Assembly (NCBI GenBank): GCA_023136145.1
Contig: JAGLRU010000203.1
Coordinates: 1-10,235 of the forward strand
DNA length: 10,235 bases
Source: Alphaproteobacteria bacterium
GTDB taxonomy: Bacteria; Pseudomonadota; Alphaproteobacteria; Micavibrionales; UBA2020
Direction: 5' to 3'
The notes under the pieces: generated by a model
Told to the model about the DNA's origin: nothing
The model's database searches: none
The model's input: only the letters and a program-made list of their open reading frames with translations
Translations under genes and position numbers: made by a program
In this document: piece by piece, positions 1 through 6,621 of the stretch
Layout of the letters: each line of letters opens with the position of its first letter
Position numbering within the stretch: position 1 is the first letter of the stretch

Positions 1-1337
1 CGATGCAATGCCGAACGTTCCATCCCGATAAATCCTGCCGTTTTCGAGATATTGCCACCGAAGCGATTAACCTGCGACAGCAGATACTCACGTTCAAAAA
101 TCTCGCGTGCTTCGCGCAGAGGCTTAGACATCAGTTCAACCACGCCCTGCCCATGTATCATATCTGCCGCTTTTTGCTTGAGATCCGAAGGCATCATATC
201 CGCCGTGATTGGCTGATCCTCATCTCCCGCAACCATAATCAGCAACCATCCAATCACGTTTCTTAATTGCCGAACATTGCCCGGCCAGTCGTAGGACTGC
301 ATTAATGCAATCGCGTCAGGATCGAAAACACGAGCCGTCGTATTGGACTTCAACGCCGCATGATGCATAAAATAATCGGCCAACATTGGAATATCATTTA
401 TACGATCTTGTAAGGAGGGCATTTCTATCGGCACCACGTTTAGCCTGTAATAAAGGTCTTGCCGAAATTTCCCCTCTTCCATCAACTCTTGAAGCTTCTG
501 GTTGGTCGCTGCGATCACGCGCACGTCAACTTCGATTCTACCGTTGCCATTGATGCGTGTGAAATACTGATCCTGCAAAGCCCTGACGATTTTGGCCTGC
601 GTTTCCAAAGGCATGTCCGCCACTTCATCCAGAAACAGCGTTCCGCCGTTGGCCTGCTCCAGAACGCCATGCTTGCATCCCGTTGCGTTTTCGACTCCGA
701 ACAGCTCCATTTCGATGCGTTCTGGAGACAAAATCGCGCAGTTTAGAACGACATAATTTTTGTCCGCCCGTTTTGAATTTTTGTGAATCATCCGCGCTGC
801 GACATCTTTTCCGGTTCCGGTGTTGCCAGTAATAAGAACACGACTGCCGGTCGGTGCTACCCGCTCAATATTTTGACGCACTTGCTGAATCAGATATGAA
901 TCTCCATATAATTCCGTCTCACCATCCAACGTCCAAATACGAAGTTCCTGATTTTCACGACGTAACCGTCCAGCTTCCAAAGCACGCTGAGTCAAAACCA
1001 ACAGCTTATCGGCATTAAACGGCTTCTCAATAAAATCATAAGCACCGATTTGGATTGCCGATACGGCAGTCTCAATATTGCCGTGACCACTAATCATAAC
1101 AATGGGAAGACCCGGATGACTATTAATCAGCTTTCTAAGAAGATCCATACCGTCCATTTCGCTGCCTTCCAGCCAAATATCAAGCACGACCATATCTGGA
1201 GTTTTCTCAGCAATAATATTTACAGCAGTTTCAAAATCTTTTGCCGCCGAGGTCTCATACCCTTCATCATCCAGAACGCCCTGAATAAGAAGCCGGATAT
1301 CGTCCTGATCGTCTACAATGAGAATATTTGCTGCCAT
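1..1337 (-). CDS. ntrX: NtrX, response regulator of the NtrY-NtrX two-component system (3' end cut by window)
   Basis: Cytoplasmic response regulator, expected to be phosphorylated by NtrY. I read 445 codons without a stop; only the last few residues of the Fis-type helix-turn-helix should be missing. Receiver domain about 1-120, with acidic pair Asp9/Asp10, phospho-acceptor Asp53 (VLDIWL) and Lys105 (EKPF). AAA+ domain about 145-370, with Walker A GNTGTGKD at 171-178, Walker B LFLDE at 234-238 and the WPGNVRQL motif near 351-358. Fis-type domain from about 405. Between ELFGVE and GVLEQA the GAFTGA loop that contacts sigma54 is absent, as is typical of NtrX, so it is probably not a sigma54 activator. 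ATG at 1335-1337 lies 4 nt after the ntrY stop, with only a weak Shine-Dalgarno, so translational coupling to ntrY is likely. Known NtrX roles include nitrogen, redox and envelope control; the target here cannot be read from sequence. Confidence 0.95.
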   Translation of the reverse strand, partial: MAANILIVDDQDDIRLLIQGVLDDEGYETSAAKDFETAVNIIAEKTPDMVVLDIWLEGSEMDGMDLLRKLINSHPGLPIVMISGHGNIETAVSAIQIGAYDFIEKPFNADKLLVLTQRALEAGRLRRENQELRIWTLDGETELYGDSYLIQQVRQNIERVAPTGSRVLITGNTGTGKDVAARMIHKNSKRADKNYVVLNCAILSPERIEMELFGVENATGCKHGVLEQANGGTLFLDEVADMPLETQAKIVRALQDQYFTRINGNGRIEVDVRVIAATNQKLQELMEEGKFRQDLYYRLNVVPIEMPSLQDRINDIPMLADYFMHHAALKSNTTARVFDPDAIALMQSYDWPGNVRQLRNVIGWLLIMVAGDEDQPITADMMPSDLKQKAADMIHGQGVVELMSKPLREAREIFEREYLLSQVNRFGGNISKTAGFIGMERSALH

Positions 1338-1341
1338 TTTT

Positions 1342-3540
1342 TTAAGACTTCACATCCCTTGGAAAAACAATTGTAGCTTTTGCACCAGACTCTGCATTTT
1401 GACAGATACTATCTTCCAATACCACACTTCCGTTATGATCCTCCATAATTTTCTTAACAATAGCAAGGCCAAGACCAGAACCCTTCTTTTTAGTCGTTAC
1501 ATAAGGCTCAAGAAGTTGATCACGCACTTTCTCCGGTAAACCGACTCCATTATCCTCAACAGAAATGGAAATATTATCTCCTTTTTGCTCCAAGACCAGT
1601 TTCACATTGCCATCAAACGGATTTTGTTGTCTGCCTTCCTGAATAGAATCAATCGCGTTTTGCAAAAGATTTGTGATAATCTGCGCGAGTTGGGAACGAT
1701 CGCAGTTGGCTGTGATAACTGGTTCAGATGAGGTAAACTCAAACTTGATATCTGGATACGCATGACTTTGCAGCACCAACGCATCCTGACACGCTTCAAC
1801 GACATTTTCAGTTTGTTTTTTCGCCACTGGCATCCGTGCATAATCCGAAAACGTGTTCACCATATGCCCGATGTTATTAACCTGCCGTATTATAGTATCG
1901 GTACACTTTTCAAAAGTCTCTGGATCGTCGTGGATTTGTGGTAGATACCGTCTTTTCAACCTCTCAGCAGAAAGCTGAATTGGAGTCAGAGGGTTTTTGA
2001 TTTCATGAGCAATTCGCCGCGCTACGTCAGCCCATGCAGATTTCCGCTGCGCCGATACGAGCGCGGAAATATCATCTATCGTCGCCACTGAACCATCACT
2101 GCCCTGCTCTGCTGTGATGCGTAAAAATATAGTTTTAAGTGGACCGTCGCCAGCAGCAAATTCAAGCTGGAGAGATGCTGGCTTGTCGGGGGTCTGATGT
2201 ATCTTTTTCAGCAGTTCCGCCGCATCTGGAATAAAATCGACCAGTTTCCCTCCGGTAAGCTCCAAAGAGCCCACGCCGGTTAGCAGTTCACCCGCCCTCG
2301 AATTTGCAAGAGTGATAACTCCCTCTGCATCAAGGCCAATAATGCCAGAAGATGCGCCGGACAAAACCGCCTCGGTAAAACAGCTACGCTCATCAAGCAT
2401 CCGGTTAGCAGCAATCAATTCATCCCGCTGCCCCTGAATTTGGCTGGTCATCTTGTTAAACGCTCGTCCTAGCAGAGCGATTTCGTCATCACGGGCGGAT
2501 TCCGGCACCCTCGCCCCCAGATCGCCCCTCCTAACGCGCTCGGCGGCTCTTATAAGTGAGCTGATTGGTGTCACCAACTGTTCAGAAAAAACCAACCCGA
2601 ACCAGACCGCCGCCAAAAGTAACAGAAGAGCCACCGCCATAAACATAGCTGTCACGGAGACCTGCAAATGCGATTTTCGTCCAAGCAAAGTCGTATATTC
2701 CCTGACGGCCTCCTCCGTCTTTTGCACATGCGCCAGAACGGAGGCATCCACCAGTCGCCCAACATAAAGATAACTGTCAAGAAATCTGTCCAGTCTGACA
2801 AGAGCGCGGATGCGATCATGACCGTCACCCGTCATAAGCATTACGTTTCCGTTTTGAGCATCTTGCAGTACTTTCTGCGGGAGCTTCTCAAGCTCTAGCG
2901 TAAAGGACAACTTCGAATGCGCTCGCATGTCTCTGCTGGATGTCAGGACGATAGCTTCCGGCAAGTTCCTCAATTGCGACTGCATCTGCATGTACTCGTT
3001 GAAAGCATTCTGATTTCCGGCCAACGAAGCGGCCTCCCGATTCAAATCGTTAGCCATCGCCAAAACGTCCGCCCTCATCACCTGCTGATGCTCCCTGAGA
3101 TACGCCTGAGCCACTTCGAGGGATTCTTGAACTGCGGTTCCAACGCGATCATTGAACCATGCGTGAATGCCAAAATAGAGAAAAATCGAGGAGAAAATTG
3201 CCATCAGAATAGCAGGTGCAGCCGCCAGCAAGCCGAACACAAACACAAGCCGAACGTGCAGCTTCGCTCCAGCAATACCGCGCTTCTTCTCGCTCCAGAG
3301 GCGTACTATCTGGCGAGAAACCAAAGTTCCCATCAACAGCAACAGCACCAGATCGAGGTTAAGGAGCCAATAAACCGTGTCGATGTCTGTTGAACGTTTC
3401 GTCAGAACAGAATAAGTAGCTAGGCATGATAAAACAGCCGCAACGGTAAGAAAAACCGCCACCCTCCGCGACAATGCCAGCCTTGAAGCAAAGCGGAGTA
3501 TTTTTTGCATGTATCCGAAATCGGAAACAGAAGAGGACAT
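1342..3540 (-). CDS. ntrY: NtrY, membrane sensor histidine kinase
   Basis: Full-length 732-residue sensor kinase, the normal size for alphaproteobacterial NtrY. Membrane segments are visible at about 27-46, 57-75, 97-124 and 296-320, giving a periplasmic sensor region of roughly 125-295. HAMP follows at about 321-370 and a PAS domain at about 385-490. The H-box reads ARRIAHEIKNPL with phospho-acceptor His512. The ATP-binding domain has N-box Asn628, the DNGVG box from Asp663 and the GSGLGL box at 687-692. All catalytic motifs are intact, so this is a working kinase, expected to phosphorylate NtrX. Its ATG overlaps the stop of the upstream Fis-like gene (TAATG, shared base 3540), which implies translational coupling. 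An in-frame Met at residue 11 is a possible alternative start. It is the only obviously functional histidine kinase in the window. Confidence 0.95.
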   Translation of the reverse strand: MSSSVSDFGYMQKILRFASRLALSRRVAVFLTVAAVLSCLATYSVLTKRSTDIDTVYWLLNLDLVLLLLMGTLVSRQIVRLWSEKKRGIAGAKLHVRLVFVFGLLAAAPAILMAIFSSIFLYFGIHAWFNDRVGTAVQESLEVAQAYLREHQQVMRADVLAMANDLNREAASLAGNQNAFNEYMQMQSQLRNLPEAIVLTSSRDMRAHSKLSFTLELEKLPQKVLQDAQNGNVMLMTGDGHDRIRALVRLDRFLDSYLYVGRLVDASVLAHVQKTEEAVREYTTLLGRKSHLQVSVTAMFMAVALLLLLAAVWFGLVFSEQLVTPISSLIRAAERVRRGDLGARVPESARDDEIALLGRAFNKMTSQIQGQRDELIAANRMLDERSCFTEAVLSGASSGIIGLDAEGVITLANSRAGELLTGVGSLELTGGKLVDFIPDAAELLKKIHQTPDKPASLQLEFAAGDGPLKTIFLRITAEQGSDGSVATIDDISALVSAQRKSAWADVARRIAHEIKNPLTPIQLSAERLKRRYLPQIHDDPETFEKCTDTIIRQVNNIGHMVNTFSDYARMPVAKKQTENVVEACQDALVLQSHAYPDIKFEFTSSEPVITANCDRSQLAQIITNLLQNAIDSIQEGRQQNPFDGNVKLVLEQKGDNISISVEDNGVGLPEKVRDQLLEPYVTTKKKGSGLGLAIVKKIMEDHNGSVVLEDSICQNAESGAKATIVFPRDVKS

Positions 3541-3848
3541 TATTTCTTAACCTCAATACCCAGTTCATTGATTTTCTTTCGGAGCGTATTGCGGTTTAGC
3601 CCAAGAATCGCCGCCGCCTTGATTTGATTTCCGCTGGTTATAAGAAGCGTCTGCTCGATCAGAGGCTTTTCTACTTCGCGCAAGACGCGACCATACAACC
3701 CCGCCGGAGGCATCATCCCGCGATGAGCTGCAAAATATTCTCCAAGCAGCCTGTTCACCATTTGAGGCAGGTTTTCAGCCGTCAGGGAAGAAACGGAGCG
3801 AAGGGACAGCTCATCGCCATCGCTCAGAAGGGTTTTTCCGACACTCAT
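3540..3848 (-). CDS. Stand-alone Fis-type DNA-binding protein: NtrC reduced to its C-terminal domain
   Basis: A 102-residue protein in the position of ntrC, between ntrB and ntrY. Residues about 45-100 match the C-terminal Fis/HTH_8 domain of alphaproteobacterial NtrC (GLYGRVLREVEKPLIEQTL, then GNQIKAAAILGLNRNTLRKK at 73-92). Residues 1-45 look like the NtrC linker. The receiver (about 120 residues) and AAA+ ATPase (about 240 residues) are absent: the start codon lies only 2 nt after the ntrB stop, so no room exists for them. The ORF is open, with its own ATG. A GGAGG (3862-3866) sits 13 nt upstream, longer than usual spacing. The stop overlaps the ntrY start. This organisation argues for a retained small gene rather than a decaying fragment. 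It should bind DNA as a dimer but cannot be phosphorylated on a receiver or drive sigma54 open-complex formation. Enteric Fis (98 residues) is the closest functional analogy. Target sites are unknown. Confidence 0.85.
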   Translation of the reverse strand: MSVGKTLLSDGDELSLRSVSSLTAENLPQMVNRLLGEYFAAHRGMMPPAGLYGRVLREVEKPLIEQTLLITSGNQIKAAAILGLNRNTLRKKINELGIEVKK

Positions 3849-3850
3849 GA

Positions 3851-4933
3851 TTAAAAGTTGTCCTCCAGAACGGGAAGGTTAATCTTGAAAACTGTCTTCC
3901 CCGGTTCGCTCTTTACGTTGATAGTTCCTCCATGCTCGTCAATAATCTTTGACGCAACCGGTAGCCCCATCCCTTGCCCATCAGTCTTCGTAGTGAAATG
4001 AGGTTGGAAAATATGGTTAATCTTATCTGGCGGAATACCCATACCGTTGTCTTCAATCTCGATATTTAAACCGGCAGCTTTGTCGTAGAAAGTACGGAGG
4101 GAAATCTTTCCTTTTTTATCAGGAAGTGCTTCAATGGCGTTTTTAATAATGTTCATATGTGCATGAATCATAGTATCGAAATCGCCACGAATATTAGGCA
4201 TAGAAGGATCGAATTTCTTTTCAATTTTAATATCTGATCCATACTTCTCATGAATCATTTGGATAACGCGATTAAGGATTTCGTGCAAATTGGTAGATCC
4301 ATACAGTCTATACTGAACCTCATTTAAAATCATGAGATTTTTCATCCCCTCCTGAATCTTCAATGCCTCGTGACCAATCCCGTTGGTTAGTTCTCTGTCC
4401 TCGTCGCTTATCTGTTTTGATTTTTCGAGACGCTGAACCGCACTAAGAATACTTGCAAGAGGATTCCTGATCTCATACTGCATCATATGTATTTTTCTCT
4501 GAGTATCATGCATCGAGTACTTCGTCTTCTCGTTCCACTCATCACCCAGAGTCATGTACCGTTGGTGAAACATTAACAAGTACCACGCATTAATTTCTAC
4601 AGGTAGAATAATAACACTGCTAACTGGTCTTCCTTTTACACCTACATCGTGCAACGTGAGGCTTTTATTTTCTCGAACGGCTGTTTTCACGGATTTAATA
4701 ACAATGTTTTCATCTCCCAGCAGTTCAACCATATCCTTCTTTAAAAACTGCTCGTCGTTTAGCCGAAAAAATGATCGTGCGGAATGGTTATTATAGCGGA
4801 TCATCAAATCGCGATTGAAACAAACCACTGGATCCGGCAGTGCGTTCATCATCGACAGTACCGGAAGAGTTTCTGACTTAACCGGATTTGAAATTTCTTC
4901 CAATTCTTCCTCTGAAAAATCTACTTTGTTCAT
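3851..4933 (-). CDS. ntrB: NtrB-like sensor kinase with Tyr in place of the H-box His (probable pseudokinase)
   Basis: Soluble 360-residue protein in the ntrB position. A PAS-like domain spans about 20-115 (from LPDPVVCFNRD). The dimerisation/H-box reads MQYEIRNPLASI: Tyr153 (codon TAT, bases 4475-4477) replaces the histidine of the family's HE(V/I)xNPL motif. The following Glu-Ile-Arg-Asn-Pro is kept. The ATP-binding domain looks complete: N-box Asn265, DNGMG from Asp295, IFQPHFTTK, and GQGMGL at 319-324. The FDPSMPNIRGD stretch is typical of NtrB. The ATG at 4931-4933 is chosen because AGGTGA (4939-4944) lies 5 nt upstream; the GTG three codons earlier overlaps that Shine-Dalgarno. Autophosphorylation by the normal route should be lost while ATP binding may persist, as in Caulobacter DivL, which also has Tyr at this site. 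His149, one helical turn before Tyr153, is a remote alternative acceptor. Its usual partner, NtrC, has lost its receiver next door. Confidence 0.9.
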   Translation of the reverse strand: MNKVDFSEEELEEISNPVKSETLPVLSMMNALPDPVVCFNRDLMIRYNNHSARSFFRLNDEQFLKKDMVELLGDENIVIKSVKTAVRENKSLTLHDVGVKGRPVSSVIILPVEINAWYLLMFHQRYMTLGDEWNEKTKYSMHDTQRKIHMMQYEIRNPLASILSAVQRLEKSKQISDEDRELTNGIGHEALKIQEGMKNLMILNEVQYRLYGSTNLHEILNRVIQMIHEKYGSDIKIEKKFDPSMPNIRGDFDTMIHAHMNIIKNAIEALPDKKGKISLRTFYDKAAGLNIEIEDNGMGIPPDKINHIFQPHFTTKTDGQGMGLPVASKIIDEHGGTINVKSEPGKTVFKINLPVLEDNF

Positions 4934-5011
4934 AATAATCACCTATTTTCTATGTGCTTAAAATATATGCACTAATTTTAGGCAAAAAACAAGTTACTGT
5001 TAATGTGTATA
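4934..5011 (-). promoter_or_regulatory. Spacer upstream of ntrB, possible promoter of the ntr genes
   Basis: This 78-bp AT-rich spacer is the largest gap in the leftward gene run, so a promoter for the ntr genes is plausible here. On the minus strand a TTGTTT about 19 nt before TATATT is the best sigma70-like pair I see, and it is weak. A short GTGC-N11-GCAC inverted repeat (4954-4972) lies between it and the ntrB ribosome site. No convincing sigma54 (GG-N10-GC) element and no strong terminator are visible. Confidence 0.25.
4939..4944 (-). promoter_or_regulatory. Ribosome binding site deciding the ntrB start
   Basis: AGGTGA on the minus strand lies 5 nt before the ATG at 4931-4933. The longer reading frame would start at a GTG (4940-4942) inside this motif, so the ATG is the better start. 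Confidence 0.6.
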
Positions 5012-5548
5012 TTACCAATATTCAGGCTTATTAAGTGCATCCACACAACGCGATTTGCCAGTAATCTGTTTAATTTCATTACTAACCAATGATTGACCTA
5101 ACCACCCTTCTGGATAACGTAATATTAAGGGGGCTTTCACTAATTCTTCTGCTATATGGTCAAATCCAACTTTGGAGTAGAATCTAGGGTCACCATAAGT
5201 AAATACAAGCCCTACTCCTTTCTCTTTTAAGATATTAAGACCAAAATTAATCAATTTCTGACCAATTCCTTTTCCTTGATGACTTGTGTGTATTGCTACT
5301 GGAGATAAAAGAAAAGCATTAGACTCATTTTCAAACACCAACCTAGAAAAAAAGATGCTACCGATGACTTCTTTATTTTTAGTAGCTATAAATCCATAAA
5401 GATCATTACTATTTGTACTGCTCATTAAATCATAGGCTAGGTTTCCAATCAAAAAACCTTCTGATTGTCCTTCTGAATCTGAAAACGTCTTAGTGAATAG
5501 CTGTTTGATTTTTTCAATGTCGCTTTGATTGTATAATGAAAATTTCAT
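5012..5548 (-). CDS. GNAT-family N-acetyltransferase (YhbS-like)
   Basis: A 178-residue acyl-CoA-dependent N-acetyltransferase. The GNAT core is clear: a beta strand with the LLSPVAIHTSHQGKGIGQKL segment (about 80-99), in which Gln91-Gly-Lys-Gly-Ile-Gly forms the acetyl-CoA pyrophosphate loop, then LVFTYGDPRFYSKVGF (about 114-129), the motif-B region with the usual YxKxGF tyrosine. The family resembles YhbS-like enzymes; the substrate cannot be inferred. The ATG follows the TAA of the KamA-like gene with no intervening base (TAAATG), so it depends on coupling or on a weak AAGG upstream. The gene is visibly more AT-rich than its neighbours and occupies the place where dusB (nifR3) commonly precedes ntrB in alphaproteobacteria. 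I infer horizontal acquisition. Related genes are common in mobile gene cassettes, but no attC site or integrase is seen here. Confidence 0.85.
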   Translation of the reverse strand: MKFSLYNQSDIEKIKQLFTKTFSDSEGQSEGFLIGNLAYDLMSSTNSNDLYGFIATKNKEVIGSIFFSRLVFENESNAFLLSPVAIHTSHQGKGIGQKLINFGLNILKEKGVGLVFTYGDPRFYSKVGFDHIAEELVKAPLILRYPEGWLGQSLVSNEIKQITGKSRCVDALNKPEYW

Positions 5549-6550
5549 TTACTTGCCTTTGTAGTATGTGTTGCATCCCTTGCAGTCGGTCACAATATAA
5601 TGGTCGCCTTTTTTCTTAATCCATTCCACTCCAGCGGGAATCTTGCCAAAGCCGCCTGGGATATCGAGCATATACTGTGCTTGAGCGATGCCAGACAAGT
5701 TTCCCTGCAATGCTGAAGTGAGCGCGCGTCCCTCTTCTATTGATAAACGAAAATGACTGGTTCCGTGAGCAAAATCAAGATGATGCAGTTGATAGGGTTT
5801 TATCCGCATCTCCGTTAAGGCGCGAAACAAAGCTTCCAATATCTCAGTACTGTCATTAACACCTTTTAGCAACGTAGATTGTGACAGCAAAGGAATCCCG
5901 GCCTTAACAAAAAGTTGTACGGCTATTTTAACCTTATCTGTTAACTCTCGCGCATGGTTACAATGAACAACGACATAAACGGCTTTTTCGCTTTCAAGTG
6001 CAGCTACAAGCTCACGAGTAACCCGCTTCGGGTCAGCAACCAGCACCCGCGTATGGAAACGGATCACCTTTATATGGTTGATCTTTTCCAGTTCTCCCAT
6101 CAATTTAGCAATACGCCTCGGCGATAACATAAACGGATCGCCACCGGTGAGAATAACCTCCCATATTTGCAGAGTGTTACGGATATAATCCAGCGCATCT
6201 TTTAATTCCCGTGGTGAGAGCGCACCGCCGTCCAATCCAACCTTCTCGCGACGAAAACAAAATCGGCAATGTACCGGACACACCTGCACCGGCATCAGCA
6301 GCACACGATCAGGATAGCGATGCACAATCCCTTTTATCGGCGAATGAACAGCATCACCGATTGGGTCATCACTCTCCTGCGGTGAAATCGTCAACTCTTC
6401 TACAGAGGGCATATACTGGCGAGCGATTGGATCATTCGGATCGTCAGGATCGATGGTTTCCATCACCGCGTCCGTCACTGCTACCGCATAACGCTTCACA
6501 ACCGCCTCCAGCGCAGCATCCGACTTCTTTTTTAATACTTTCCTGCTCAT
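5549..6550 (-). CDS. Lysine-2,3-aminomutase-like radical SAM enzyme (KamA/EpmB family)
   Basis: A 333-residue PLP- and [4Fe-4S]/SAM-dependent enzyme. The radical SAM cluster motif is CPVHCRFC (Cys91, Cys95, Cys98), followed by TGGDP at 135-139. The PLP-binding lysine is Lys303 in DIPGGFGK. Asp259 (in LDFAHGTSHFR) and Asp296 sit 37 residues apart, and Asp296 sits 7 before the PLP lysine. This matches the spacing of the two aspartates that hold the lysine side chain in clostridial KamA, so a lysine or lysyl substrate is likely. The length fits EpmB (beta-lysine donor for elongation factor P) and the alphaproteobacterial KamA-like family better than the longer clostridial KamA. efp and epmA are not in the window, so the substrate (free lysine or an EF-P modification route) is open. 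The C-terminus carries an extra CKGC pair (Cys323, Cys326). Start is ATG at 6548-6550; I see no good Shine-Dalgarno. Confidence 0.88.
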   Translation of the reverse strand: MSRKVLKKKSDAALEAVVKRYAVAVTDAVMETIDPDDPNDPIARQYMPSVEELTISPQESDDPIGDAVHSPIKGIVHRYPDRVLLMPVQVCPVHCRFCFRREKVGLDGGALSPRELKDALDYIRNTLQIWEVILTGGDPFMLSPRRIAKLMGELEKINHIKVIRFHTRVLVADPKRVTRELVAALESEKAVYVVVHCNHARELTDKVKIAVQLFVKAGIPLLSQSTLLKGVNDSTEILEALFRALTEMRIKPYQLHHLDFAHGTSHFRLSIEEGRALTSALQGNLSGIAQAQYMLDIPGGFGKIPAGVEWIKKKGDHYIVTDCKGCNTYYKGK

Positions 6551-6621
6551 GATGTGCTATTTAGCAGAAAGATAAGCGTGGCACAACAGAATAATTTTTA
6601 CATAAAAAAAGCAGGAACCCA
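6551..6621. promoter_or_regulatory. Divergent promoter region between the KamA-like gene and rimO
   Basis: This 71-bp spacer must carry both divergent promoters, or their ends. On the plus strand AATAAT (6590-6595) is a 5/6 match to a sigma70 -10 for rimO, without a clear -35. On the minus strand TTGTGC, 17 nt before TAAATA, is a weak candidate for the leftward genes. Neither is strong. Confidence 0.3.
6613..6616 (+). promoter_or_regulatory. Ribosome binding site deciding the rimO TTG start
   Basis: AGGA lies 5 nt before TTG at 6622-6624. The next in-frame ATG comes only after the first cluster cysteine motif (SLGCPKA), so the rare TTG start is required. Confidence 0.65.

Noticed and set aside
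459..746. Open frames on the plus strand opposite ntrX (also 3-266 and 1050-1376)
   Set aside because: They are antisense to a well-matched NtrX reading frame, have no recognisable domain and no Shine-Dalgarno support.
2917..3393. 158-codon plus-strand frame opposite ntrY
   Set aside because: It is rich in His/Gln/Arg as expected from an antisense shadow, and the minus-strand NtrY domains account for the sequence.
3540..3848. Reading the short ntrC-derived gene as a pseudogene
   Set aside because: The frame is open, has its own start, keeps a conserved helix-turn-helix, and is fitted by 2-nt and overlapping junctions to both neighbours; no remnants of receiver or AAA+ sequence remain.
4954..4985. 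NtrC-type operator (TGCAC-N-GTGCA) upstream of ntrB
   Set aside because: One TGCAC half-site is present, but the second half is degenerate; only three dyad positions match.
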